Shown here: piece by piece, positions 45,701-55,978 of the stretch
Position numbering within the stretch: the stretch's first letter is position 1
How the letters are laid out: every line of letters starts with the position of its first letter
Assembly: GCA_949130485.1 (NCBI GenBank)
Contig: OX422194.1
Coordinates: 8,211,273-8,275,272, forward strand
DNA: 64,000 nt
Source: Agelas oroides
Taxonomy: Eukaryota; Porifera; Demospongiae; Agelasida; Agelasidae
Direction of reading: 5' to 3'
Made by a program: the position numbers and the translations under genes
The notes under the pieces: model-generated
What the model was told of the DNA's origin: nothing
Database searches by the model: none
The model's input: the letters and a program-made list of their open reading frames with translations, nothing else

Positions 45701-48700
45701 AGGTGCATTTGGTGTGCTTTGTTTAGAGTTACGCACTAACCACACACAGACCAGTACTTAATAGCGAATATGCTTTCTGCTCAGGAAGGAAGTGAGCGCC
45801 TAACAGCAAGGTGCATTTGGTGTGCTTTGTTTAGAGTTACGCACTAACCACACACAGACCAGTACTTAATAGCGAATATGCTTTCTGCTCAGGAAGGAAG
45901 TGAGCGCCTAACAGCGAGGTGCATTTGGTGTGCTTTGTTTAGAGTTACGCACTAACCACACACAGACCAGTACTTAATAGCGAATATGCTTTCTGCTCAG
46001 GAAGGAAGTGAGCGCCTAACAGCAAGGTGCATTTGGTGTGCTTTGTTTAGAGTTACGCACTAACCACACACAGACCAGTACTTAATAGCGAATATGCTTT
46101 CTGCTCAGGAAGGAAGTGAGCGCCTAACAGCGAGGTGCATTTGGTGTGCTTTGTTTAGAGTTACGCACTAACCACACACAGACCAGTACTTAATAGCGAA
46201 TATGCTTTCTGCTCAGGAAGGAAGTGAGCGCCTAACAGCGAGGTGCATTTGGTGTGCTTTGTTTAGAGTTACGCACTAACCACACACAGACCAGTACTTA
46301 ATAGCGAATATGCTTTCTGCTCAGGAAGGAAGTGAGCGCCTAACAGCGAGGTGCATTTGGTGTGCTTTGTTTAGAGTTACGCACTAACCACACACAGACC
46401 AGTACTTAATAGCGAATATGCGCTTCACATTGTGTGAGTACAGTAATTCTTCATTGCCAAGATTGGAGGGAATTCTCAGGGTCTCACCCCCTCACCCCTC
46501 CATTTTTACTCCTTGGGTAACAGTGTATCAGTCAATTTGTCACATGTGGTCAGAAGCAAGAAATCGTGAACCTACGATTTGGGTTGATCAAAAACAATGA
46601 TTTTTTGCATGGTTGTTTAAATGACAAAAAAAAAAAGAGCCAATCTCACCCAGCGTCCAGCGTAGTAGCTTTATCAGAAATACCTCCGAATTCGAGTGAC
46701 ACAAAAATTTTAGTCCATATCTCACAGAGGAAGTCCAACACAATTGACGTTACATAAAACATGGTTCATTGACCACATTATAGACCTTATGCAATACCTC
46801 ACGTAACCAAACGTAAAACGGACAGTGGACGGAAATCCGGATACTACGCTGCCATTTTGAGTGGCAAGGAAGACCGCGGTCTATGGAGCTTAAGTACAGC
46901 AAAGCACTTTGCGAGCTCACTGCGTCAACGAGGCATGCAGGTAAGCTTATTCACTTCGGTGAGCGTTAGATCCTGTTGAGACCTTGTGCATTCTGGGTGT
47001 AAATGTAAAATCACTTCTTGCGCTGGTGAGAAAGGAGCTCGCAAACTGCTCCGCTGTACTTAAGCTCCATAGACCGCGGTCATTTTTGCTACTCAAAATG
47101 GCAGCGTAGTATCTGGATTTCCGTCCACTGTCCGTTTCACGTTTGGTTACGTGAGGTGATGACGTCAATTGCATAAGGTCCATACACACATGTATGTTAC
47201 CCAAATCTATAGTTGCTAAAGTCTTCTAGCCTGCTGGGTTCACCTAGACTTGTAGTATGTTACCCAAGTTTATCAAATTTGCTTGACCATCTACTCGCTC
47301 AGGCTCGCCCCAGCATCTCACTAATATGTTACCCAAGTGTGGGGCAAGTGGGCTCTGTTACACTGTTTGTGTAAAAGTAAGTGTTATGATAGCGTTGGCT
47401 GACTGGTGTTGTCGGTCAGCACATGTTCAGGAGATATGCACATGTTGTGTGCTAAGAAACTGATCTTTTGTGGTCAATTATACTGATTACCGAAACCTGA
47501 GATCGTGTGGTCATGTTGAGGTCACTTGTGTGGTGCCTTGGGATTGTGTTCCTAAGGTAACAGAAATTGTGGTCATATCGGATGCGTTAGTACGCCTCTC
47601 GTGTGCACAAGGAGTTTAGCATGTCAACATGCTAAAGTCTGCGTCGTATGGGACAGAGTGGGAAATTGGGTCACACACGTATGAACAATCAAGGAACCAC
47701 ATCTCCCTGAAAAATAGGCCTAGATGTTATGCAAAGTCACCCACTGCACAGGATGTGTTTCAACCAATACCAGGTTTCACCAGTTGTGCTGGGGTGACCG
47801 GGAGATGGGGACAGCTATGTATGCATAGAGGATACCATTAGGGTACTTGGTGTAATGTGATTTAATTAGGAGCAAGTCTTAATGTTGCATACCCATTTCT
47901 GTGATAGGGTAACACTATACTGTCACTCTAATTACACATGTAGAAGGCACTCCTAACAGTTTGAAAGTAATTTTTTTTCGCATGCTTATAATTAGAATAC
48001 TTTTCTGTAAAATGTTGGTGCTCATTAATTGGAATGTCCATCCCCTCCCCCCCCAGGTGATAGTCCCATTAGTGAGAAGTCGCTAGTAGATCCCTCCGAT
48101 GAGGATGTCAGTAACGATAATGCGGAGAGAGAAGGAGAGAAGGAGGGGGAGAAAAAAGAGGAAGGAGAAGACAAGGAAGAGGGTAACGAAAGTGTGTGTG
48201 TGTGTGTGTGTGTGTGTGCACATGTGTGCATGTTTGTGTTTGTGTTTGTGTGTGTGTGTGCACATGTGTGCGTGTTTGTGTTTGTGTGTGTGCACGTGCG
48301 TGCGTGCGTGTGTGTGTGTCGTTGGGGGGTACTACCTCGAGTTATCAAGCAGTTAGCTACTGGCAGAACCGAGCCATATAGCGGCACTCCTCTGAGCTGA
48401 CATTATGGTACATGTATCCATTTCCCCAGGCAAGAAGAAGAGAGCTATCTCCCCTATTGTCTTTGAAAAGAAAGGCAAGTTATACTTGGGTTGTGCATGG
48501 TTTTCCTGTAGCCAGGTTAGTCTGCCAGTGTCTCGCATGGCTTGGGAAAGTGGATATTGTGCCATCGAAAGCTTAGTCTCGTCCCCAGACCCCACCCTCT
48601 CATGAGGAAAAGGATCTGGTGACTATATTGAGTGCTTCCTTGGTTGTGCGGAGCCAGCAATGTGTTGATTTTTGAATAAGTGAATGATGACATCTTTATG

Positions 48701-51700
48701 ACGTAGCGCTATTTCATTGGCTAGAGTCAAAAAAAGCACTCAACAGTTACCAGACCCTTTTCCTCGTGAGAGGGTGAGGTCTGGGTGTGATGTGCCAGTT
48801 TGATTCACAGGGTTTTATAAACGTAAATAAACCTATGTTCAGAATATCCGTAATAAAAGGGAAGGGATAGGGTAAGGTAATCGCCCCTGCACTTCTCATA
48901 CATGTAAGTTAGGGTAGACTAATAATGACTTGGATCGCTAGAGGGGGTATGTCTCGTGTCCAGACCCCACCTACGAGGGGAGAGGTTCTGGTGACAGGAA
49001 ATTGTTGTGTTTTGTTACACTGTCTGAGGTTGATTCTGAAACCAAGTTGGAGTAAAATGTATGGTCCCGAAGAAAAATACCACTTAGTTGTCACAATTAC
49101 ATGTACTTCTAAACGCTCATTATTGCCAAGATCTTAGGTTAAAGGGTTTCCCCTCTCCTCATGAAACCCCCTGATTTATGTGCCGGCTCATGTGATAGTC
49201 ATGTGACTGCTCTTGAGTACGTTTACTATGGCCCAGTGAGTTCACATGCTTTGACATGTCACATGACATGTTTTTGCAGGGTTTTAATACAATGTTGCTG
49301 ATATCAATTGACAATTTATGCTGAGACAGAAACCTTGTAATTGTTTTCTCTCAGAATCTCACTCCTCTTCAAAGCCAGAGAAAACTGAGAAGTCGGACAG
49401 ATCCAAGTCAAGAGAGAAAAGCAAAGGTATGACCCCACCCCCCCTTCTCAGCCTTTGTTGCTAGGAGTAGGAGTTTTAGTGCAGAGGTGAGGGAGTTGTG
49501 TGAACTGGACCACTTTCACTAACAAATCACAACTTGTGACATATATTGTGGTTCACCGTTTTACAAGGTCACTTTACATGTCAAAGTTATAGCTGAGGTT
49601 GATTGACTGATTGATTGATCAATTGATTGATTGGTTGATTGACTGATTGATTGATCAATTGATTGATTGGTTGATTGACTGATTGATCAATCAATCGATT
49701 GATTGATTGATTGATCAATCAGTCAATTGATGGACTGTTGATTGATCAATCAATTGAATTGGTTGATTGACTGATTGATCGATCAATTGATTGATTGGTT
49801 GATTGACTGATTGATCGATCAATTGATTGATTGGTTGATTGACTGATTGATCAATCAATCGATTGATTGATTGATTGATCAATCAATCGATTGATTGATT
49901 GATTGATCAATCAGTCAATTGATGGACTGTTGATTGATCAATCAATTGAATTGGTTGATTGACTGATTGATCGATCAATTGATTGATTGGTTGATTGACT
50001 GATTGATTGATTGATCAATGGTTGATTGACTGACTGATTGTTTGATTGATTGATCAATGGACTGATTTACCCACCCTGCTCTGACTGACCCTTGTCTGTC
50101 TTCCCTCAGACCACCACTCGGGTCCTCATCGTATTGTGGACAAACTGTTCTCAAACACACGGTACTTTGTCATGAAGAGCAACAACCACGAAAACATTGC
50201 CATCGCTAAGGATAGGGTGAGAATACGTTGCCGTTGCTAAGGGTAGGGTGAGAATATATTGCCATCGCTAAGGATAGGGTGAGAATACATTGCCATTGCT
50301 AAGGATTGTAACTGTTGCAGTTAACTTGTGGAAGCTTAGCTAGTCTAACGACCAGCTGAACCTGCTCTGCAGACATGGCTTGGTCAGTTGCCCCTACAAT
50401 GCTCTTAATAATTCAACTGGTTTGTCCTTTTGTGGTTTTCTCTTAATGTGACGTGTGTTTGGTGTTTCACTCAGGGAGTTTGGTCTACACCACCATACAA
50501 TGAGAAGAAACTGAACAAAGCATACAGGGTAAGCACACACACACACGTGCATATAAGTACACATATACCAACATGCAGTGTACATACATGTATATACACC
50601 TACATGCACATACATCACATATGCACATATCACACACACACACACACATGCATATACAATGTACATACATTCATGTGTACATGTACATGTGATGTACACA
50701 TGCATCCACATACATGTAGATGCATACATCACATATGCACACATCCTATACCTATGCATTTACCTAGACCATGCCTTCTGCCACCTAGAAGCTGAGCACT
50801 ATATTTCAATGGCTGGTTACTTAAGCCCCCGTTTACACGTACTAACTCGGGTTAGTTTAATCCAGATTGGGATCCGGGTTAAAGGCCTCATGTAAACGGG
50901 GGTTGTAGTGATTCAAAACTCCCAGCTGTTACTAGGTATCACTTAATGTACCTATCCTCATACCACCAGGACTGTCGGAATGTGCTGCTTGTATTCTCGG
51001 TGAGAGAGAGTGGACGATTCCAAGGTAAGAGGTTTCTTTTTAATGCTACCAAACTCTCCAAGCTGCCCCATCCCAGTTTGTCCTGGGAGTGAGGCTACCG
51101 TAGTGGTTGTTTTTAATCATCATGTATGTGACAGTCCCGTGTAGACATCGAATGATATTCTGGAGCATATCTTGATTGCCTTCCACACTGCATCACTAAA
51201 GGGGGTGGGAGAAAGGCAGGGGGGGAGTTGGGAGGGAGGGGGGTGGGAGGGGTGCTCACACATGCTTTGTAGGCACATCCAATACATCTACAAGGCACGT
51301 GTGAGCCCAGCCCTTAACAAGGATTTTGAACGCAGATAATTTATGCTACAGAATGATCTTGGATTTCTACTAACACACATATAGATTGTCACATGACAAG
51401 TGCATGGCCACATTCCACCTCGTGAGAGTATGGAGTATGGGCATGAGACCATCCCTCTAGCTTGGTTACACTGTGGTTAAATCATGTTAGCAACAGGCTC
51501 GAATATTTCCGATTTGCTAAGTCCTTAACTCATTTGTCTTCAAGCTGGACTCTCCAGGTGTGTTTCTCCTTCCCTCCCCCCAGGAATAGCTCGTCTGATG
51601 TCTGATTCCCGTCGTGATGGCCCCCACATCCCGTGGGTGCTCCCTCCCGGCATCTCACAGGCACAGCTAGGAGGCGTGTTCAAACTGGACTGGATACACA

Positions 51701-54445
51701 AGTGAGCAGGGTTGACGCTAGCCACGCAACGATTCAGCAAAAATGAATGGCTTGTCACAGAACTAAAAATATTGCAGGAATTATTTAAGTCTGTTGCTTG
51801 TTTAAAGTTTTACTGACAGTTTTGTTTACTGTCAACTGAGGAGTATGAACCAAGAGTTGAGTGTGTCTGAGAGTGCTGGCAAGCACTAGTCTGGGTTCAA
51901 CAGATGCTATTTCTCTCTAAGCTACTATTGAGAGTACTGTGTGATAGCGATCTGGAAAGAAAGCGTTTTGATTGTCCTGTGGGTGGAGTAATTTGTCCTT
52001 AGTGATGATAGTTCAAGAGTAGTCTCGTGCCCAGACCCCACCCAGCTCATGCCGAGGAGAAGGGGTCTGGTGTCACAAGTCCAAATCCTTGGGCTAGCTC
52101 CAGAAGCGTGGAGCGGCCAATCAAATCGCAGAGCAGCGTTTATTGGAATAACTAACGCGGAAGCGAGAACAAGTACTTCAATAGTACTGCTCAAAGCATG
52201 TTATGAGATTCATTATCCAACACTGAGCAATTTGTAATTCTACACTAACAATTACAAGGCTTCAACACTTGACACCAGACCCTTTCCTCGTGAGAGGGTT
52301 GGGTCTGGGCACGAGACTAGTTCAAGAGACCAGTTTCAAAACTCTGTATGGTGTGCTTTATTTAGAATTGCCACTCCTTTTGTTTGTTTATTTTCCTAAC
52401 AGAGGTACTCTGGAGTTCTCTGCCTGCCAAGACCTGAAGAACCCCTGGAATGACAACAAGCCTGTGAAGATTAGCAGAGATGGCCAGGTCAGTTATTAGT
52501 ACGTGTTGAGGCATGCAGTGTTATAGCCTTGTCCCTAGCCTGTCCCTCCCCCCCTCCCCCGAGGAGACACATGCACAAAATATTCCATTATATGCAGTGT
52601 GTGCTACTGTTGATTGAGTGAGAAAGCTAGCGTATGATGAGGTTTTCTTTTTGATCCAAAACCTTTCAAGGGATCAAATTAAGCCGTCTACAATCACTGG
52701 ACTGGACTAGTGGACTGGACTGGTAGACTGGACTGGTGGACTGGACTGGTGGACTGACATTAAAAATCATTTTTACGCTTTCTAATGAGACTCACTCGCC
52801 TGTAGGGTTGCATGATGATGCATAATATTACCCCCAAAACAGCTCTCTTCTTGGACAGACTGACTTTATGCCAAAGCAGTAAATTTTTGATGGCAATAAC
52901 CACTGTGCATAAGCTGGGCTTCATTTCCAAAAATTGTCAGGGTAGGAGCAAAAGTGATCTAACGGTTAGTCAAATATTAGAGGGAGCAACATCGTATGTT
53001 GTTGGTCCTCACAGGACAACTGACATTTGGTAGTCTAGATGATGCTTGTACGAAGGAACAAGTATTGCACCGAGCATGCGATCAGATTGCTCATTGTATA
53101 TATACACTTGTTACAATGTACAGTATGGCGTAATGACAACTAAAACATTTACCAAACTACCAAACCTCATCTGAAGTCTTAGGAACTGAAGTCAGGTTCC
53201 GATTGTCTACACTACATCATAGAGGAGAAAGACATTACACTGGGTACAAAGACCCTCATGAATACTGTATGAGTAGTGAGTTATTTGCTCTGGGACCATG
53301 TATGTAGCTAGAAACAAAGCTGCAGGGCTTCCACACAACCCAACAAGTGAGTGAGTGTCATTGGAAAGCATAAAAATGATTTTTAGTGTCAGTCCACCAG
53401 TCCAGTCCAGTGATCGTAGACGGCCATCAAATTACTGCGGCAATCAGGTTTAGTCCCACAAAATTTACGTACCTACTGATTAACAAAGTGCGAGTACGCT
53501 TGCTGGTTTCTACTGGGCAGAAATGTCTTGAACATGACAGAAAATCTCGTCAAGTTGTATGGTGTGGTTTTGGGTGCACTCAGTGGTGGCATGGGCGAAG
53601 GGAAGCCAGGAAACGAGGCAACATCGTCCGTCCAAGTTCCTGGAATGCAGGTAGCGGAAGTAGAATCACTCATGACTGCACGAATGGCTGATCTAGAGGG
53701 AGAGAGAAGAAACTGCAACTGCCAGTTGCAAGAGCAAGAGCGGTGCCATCCAATCAAATTAAAGAAGCTGTTGAATTCTGCTCTCTGATTTGATTGGCTC
53801 CAATGTAGTTGATGCTCTTGCAATTGGAAGTTGTGAGAACTTGGGAAGAATGCTGTATTTCAGTTGTGCAATTTAAGAGCTTTCACTTCTTGTCTGGGCA
53901 ATGAATCTGCTGCTCTGATTGGTCACTTTTTTCAGCCGCTTGTGTGTTTGATTTTTCCTCAGGAGGTGGAGCCGACTGTCGGAGAGAAGTTGTGCAGACT
54001 GTGGCAGAAGATAGAGACAGACAGTGATACCCTCTCCGGCCACCCCAACCATCACTCAAGCGGCAGTGTCAGCCACTCACCCTACATGCCCCACTATCCC
54101 CCTCGACACCACCACCATCCATCCTACCCTGCCCCCTATCCCTATTTTGCTGGATACCCCATGGGACCTCACATGTTTGCAGACCGTCGTATGCCCCCCA
54201 TGCCCCCCCAGCCCTCAGCAGTCTACCCCACCCCCAGGTTAGGACCCTACAGGCCTCCTCGTCCGTGGTGGGGCCTTCCACACCCTCCACCCCCCCACAT
54301 GCAGCCTCCTCCTCTTCCTCCTCCGACTACAACTAGAGACATTGTGACCCCGCCAAGGAATAGCTCGAAAACTTATTCCTACTCGCAACAGCGTCCGTCC
54401 AATGCGAAACAAAAGCTTAATAAGGAGGAACAAGATTCTTCATAG
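42729..54445 (+). CDS. YTHDC1: YTHDC1-type nuclear m6A reader (549 aa)
   Basis: Exons: 42729-42801, 43604-44035, 48057-48182, 48430-48474, 49355-49426, 50110-50216, 50475-50528, 50970-51024, 51584-51701, 52403-52487, 53963-54445 (1650 nt). The acidic/RS N-terminus (exons 1-5) is followed by the YTH domain (about residues 258-415): [51 protein letters not shown] and [16 protein letters not shown]. The cage residues Trp (GVWS), Trp (IPW) and Leu (QAQLG) are present, so m6A binding is expected. The C-terminus is His/Pro/Tyr-rich as in nuclear YTHDC1. The intron after exon 4 starts with GC (AAG|GCAAGT). The 4-kb intron 2 carries a SINE-like element, the 108-bp minisatellite and palindromes. Confidence 0.93.
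42955..43115 (-). mobile_element. tRNA-derived SINE/foldback element
   Basis: On the minus strand: A box TAGCTCAGTGGCAGAGC, hairpin CTGGT-GGCAAAA-GCCAG and B box GGGTTCAATTC, then a tail containing CTCTATTTTGCCTC. The + strand flank at 43060-43112 repeats tail-like sequence in inverted orientation. The same family occurs at 62003-62250. Confidence 0.75.
44071..44139. mobile_element. Hairpin MITE, GTCTCGTTCCCAG ends
   Basis: GTCTCGTTCCCAGA pairs with TCTGGGAACGAGAC; CTCAGT...ACTGAG extends the stem. It starts 35 bp after the exon 2 donor of YTHDC1. Confidence 0.8.
45341..46420 (+). repeat. 108-bp satellite-like array x10
   Basis: Exactly ten 108-bp units (1080 bp), nearly identical. The main variant site is CAGCGAGG/CAGCAAGG, a CpG change that alternates along the array. 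It lies in YTHDC1 intron 2. Long single-strand open frames are absent. Confidence 0.97.
46782..47182. mobile_element. Long foldback element (about 400 bp)
   Basis: Arms about 46782-46930 and 47025-47182 are complementary (GACCTTATGCAAT, CGTAACCAAACGT, GGACAGTGGACGGAAATCC, ATAGACCGCGGTC). No open frame. Confidence 0.88.
48191..48325 (+). repeat. (GT)n / GTGCAC microsatellite
   Basis: TG-rich run with repeated CACATGTGTGCGTGTTTGTG-type units, directly after the YTHDC1 exon 48057-48182. Confidence 0.9.
48574..48792. mobile_element. TAGTCTCG element, about 220 bp
   Basis: TAGTCTCGTCCCCAGACCCC at the left; GGTCTGGGTGTGA at the right in inverted, decayed form. Internal CTCATGAGGAAAAGGATCTG and its inverse mirror the 52020 element. 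Confidence 0.75.
49599..50065 (+). repeat. TTGA/TGATTGATC tetranucleotide-derived array
   Basis: A higher-order repeat of TTGATTGATTGATCAATTGA units, about 470 bp, in YTHDC1 intron 5. Confidence 0.95.
50529..50765 (+). repeat. ACATACA/CACATAT low-complexity run
   Basis: Degenerate AC/AT repeat with ACATACATGTA-type units immediately after the YTHDC1 exon 50475-50528. Confidence 0.85.
50828..50904. mobile_element. Hairpin CCCCCGTTTACA
   Basis: CCCCCGTTTACACG at the left and CATGTAAACGGGGG at the right, with ACTCGGGTTAG / ATCCGGGTTAAA inside. A separate hairpin family from TAGCCTC. Confidence 0.7.
52020..52319. mobile_element. 300-bp TAGTCTCG element with 9-bp target duplication
   Basis: TAGTCTCGTGCCCAGACCCC at the left, its complement at the right. 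GTTCAAGAG on both sides (52011-52019 and 52320-52328). The interior is unique sequence, not palindromic. Confidence 0.92.
52682..53425. mobile_element. 744-bp MULE-like TIR element with 9-bp duplication
   Basis: Terminal repeats GCCGTCTACAATCACTGG and CCAGTGATCGTAGACGGC, subterminal GGACTGGACTGGT tandem repeats, then a further inverted block (ATTAAAAATCATTTTTACGC). ATCAAATTA flanks both ends (52673-52681, 53426-53434). No transposase frame. It lies in the last YTHDC1 intron. Confidence 0.92.
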
Positions 54446-55978
54446 CGTTGTGTGTGTGACAGCTCTATGCCACCAAAAAATACCCTTTTTTCTGGACTCG
54501 ATTTTATTTTGAAATTAGCTATTTTTAACAACAACAACAACAACAACAAAAAAAATCACTCAAGATATTTGACACAGACAACCAGATCGAATCATGGAGT
54601 TTATTGACAAAAATTATCTGAAGATTGATTTTAATTTTATCTTTTACCAAAAAAAAAACAAAAAAAAAACAAAAAAAAACAAAAACAGACAGACAAGATT
54701 CACAATTCAGGGTCATACTTTTAATCTTGCTTAGGACAAACAAATACTATTTATGATATTTATTTCGCTCGGTGCTTCTTGCTACTCTTCATCGAAACGC
54801 AATGTGTCCGGCCTTTAGGACACAACTCCTGTTTCCAAAGTGAGGGCTCACTTCTGTAAGAACTTGTGCAGTCCAATAAACTTGCCAATGAGTTGGTTGT
54901 GTTATGTGGACATGGATTCTTGTTGTTATGTTGTTGACTGTAAACTGAAGCTATTGTGGACAATATGGGCAGTAAAATTGACTGTAAACAGAAGCTACTT
55001 GTAATGTGGATAGTGGGCGGTAAGTGGACTGGACTTTGGAGAAACTAACCTCCTTGAAGGGACTTGTATGCATCAAATGAACTCGTTCTTTTTTTCTGCA
55101 TGTTCAGTAGAAGCTGGACTTCACTCTAGCTTTTGATTTTGTATTCACATACTTGCATTTTATTGATAGTTTTGGTACTGTAGTCTGTATACGTACCTCA
55201 CCACATAACTCCATTAGGGAAATTGGGACTCATTGGACGAGAAATGGTGTGAGTAACTATGCCATGGACACTGCTTGATTTCCTTTGCTTTCTGTAACCT
55301 AACATTAAAGTTTATGCTTCCCCTGTGTGCACTGGTATCTTGTGTGTGTGACCTCTGGTTTGTGTCCCCTTCCCCCTAATCTCTTGCCCTCGACCAAGTT
55401 CCTGGCTGTGCTAATCACTTGTCCTCTTCACAACCTTTTCCCCTTCATCCTAGCTGCTGCTTGTTCCCCCCACACCCCTTTCTCCTTCTCATTTTCTCTC
55501 CCCCTTCCTCCTTCTCATCTTCTGCCTCTTCCACTTCCTCATCCTCAACTTCACCCTCCTCCCCCTCTTCTTCCTCCTTGCCCTCCCCCTCTTCTCCCTC
55601 CTCCTCTCCTTCCTTCTCCTCTCCCTCCTCCTTCTCCTCCTCCTCTCCCTCCCCCTCCTCTCCTTCCTTCTCAAACTCTCCCTCCTCCTCCTCTCCCTCC
55701 TCCTCCTCTCCTTCCCTCTCCTTTCCCTCCTCCTCAACATGTAATCTCCCCTTCCCTATCCCAAACTTACCTTTTGATTATGTCAGTGTGTACACAACTT
55801 GATTTCACTGGTCACCCCTCCTGTCTCAGTGCCAACTCATTCATCTACACCATTCTTAGTAGGGAGGGTCTTGTTGGGTTATGTCTGCCTATCATGTATC
55901 CTGTGTCTTACCTTAGTGAGTATGTTGTGTGTTTATCTTGTATGCTGCATGCGTGGCTCCCCTCCTCCGTCCGTCTAG
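54446..55978 (+). other. YTHDC1 3' UTR and spacer
   Basis: Contains ATTAAA at 55304-55309 with a GT-rich downstream run, a likely YTHDC1 polyadenylation site. 55480-55740 is a TCC/CTC-rich tract with no credible coding. The first exon of the following gene was not found. Confidence 0.6.

Noticed and set aside
53386-53823. Overlapping frames of about 100 residues on both strands
   Set aside because: They start inside the 744-bp transposable element or its flank, have no recognisable domain, and lie in the last YTHDC1 intron.
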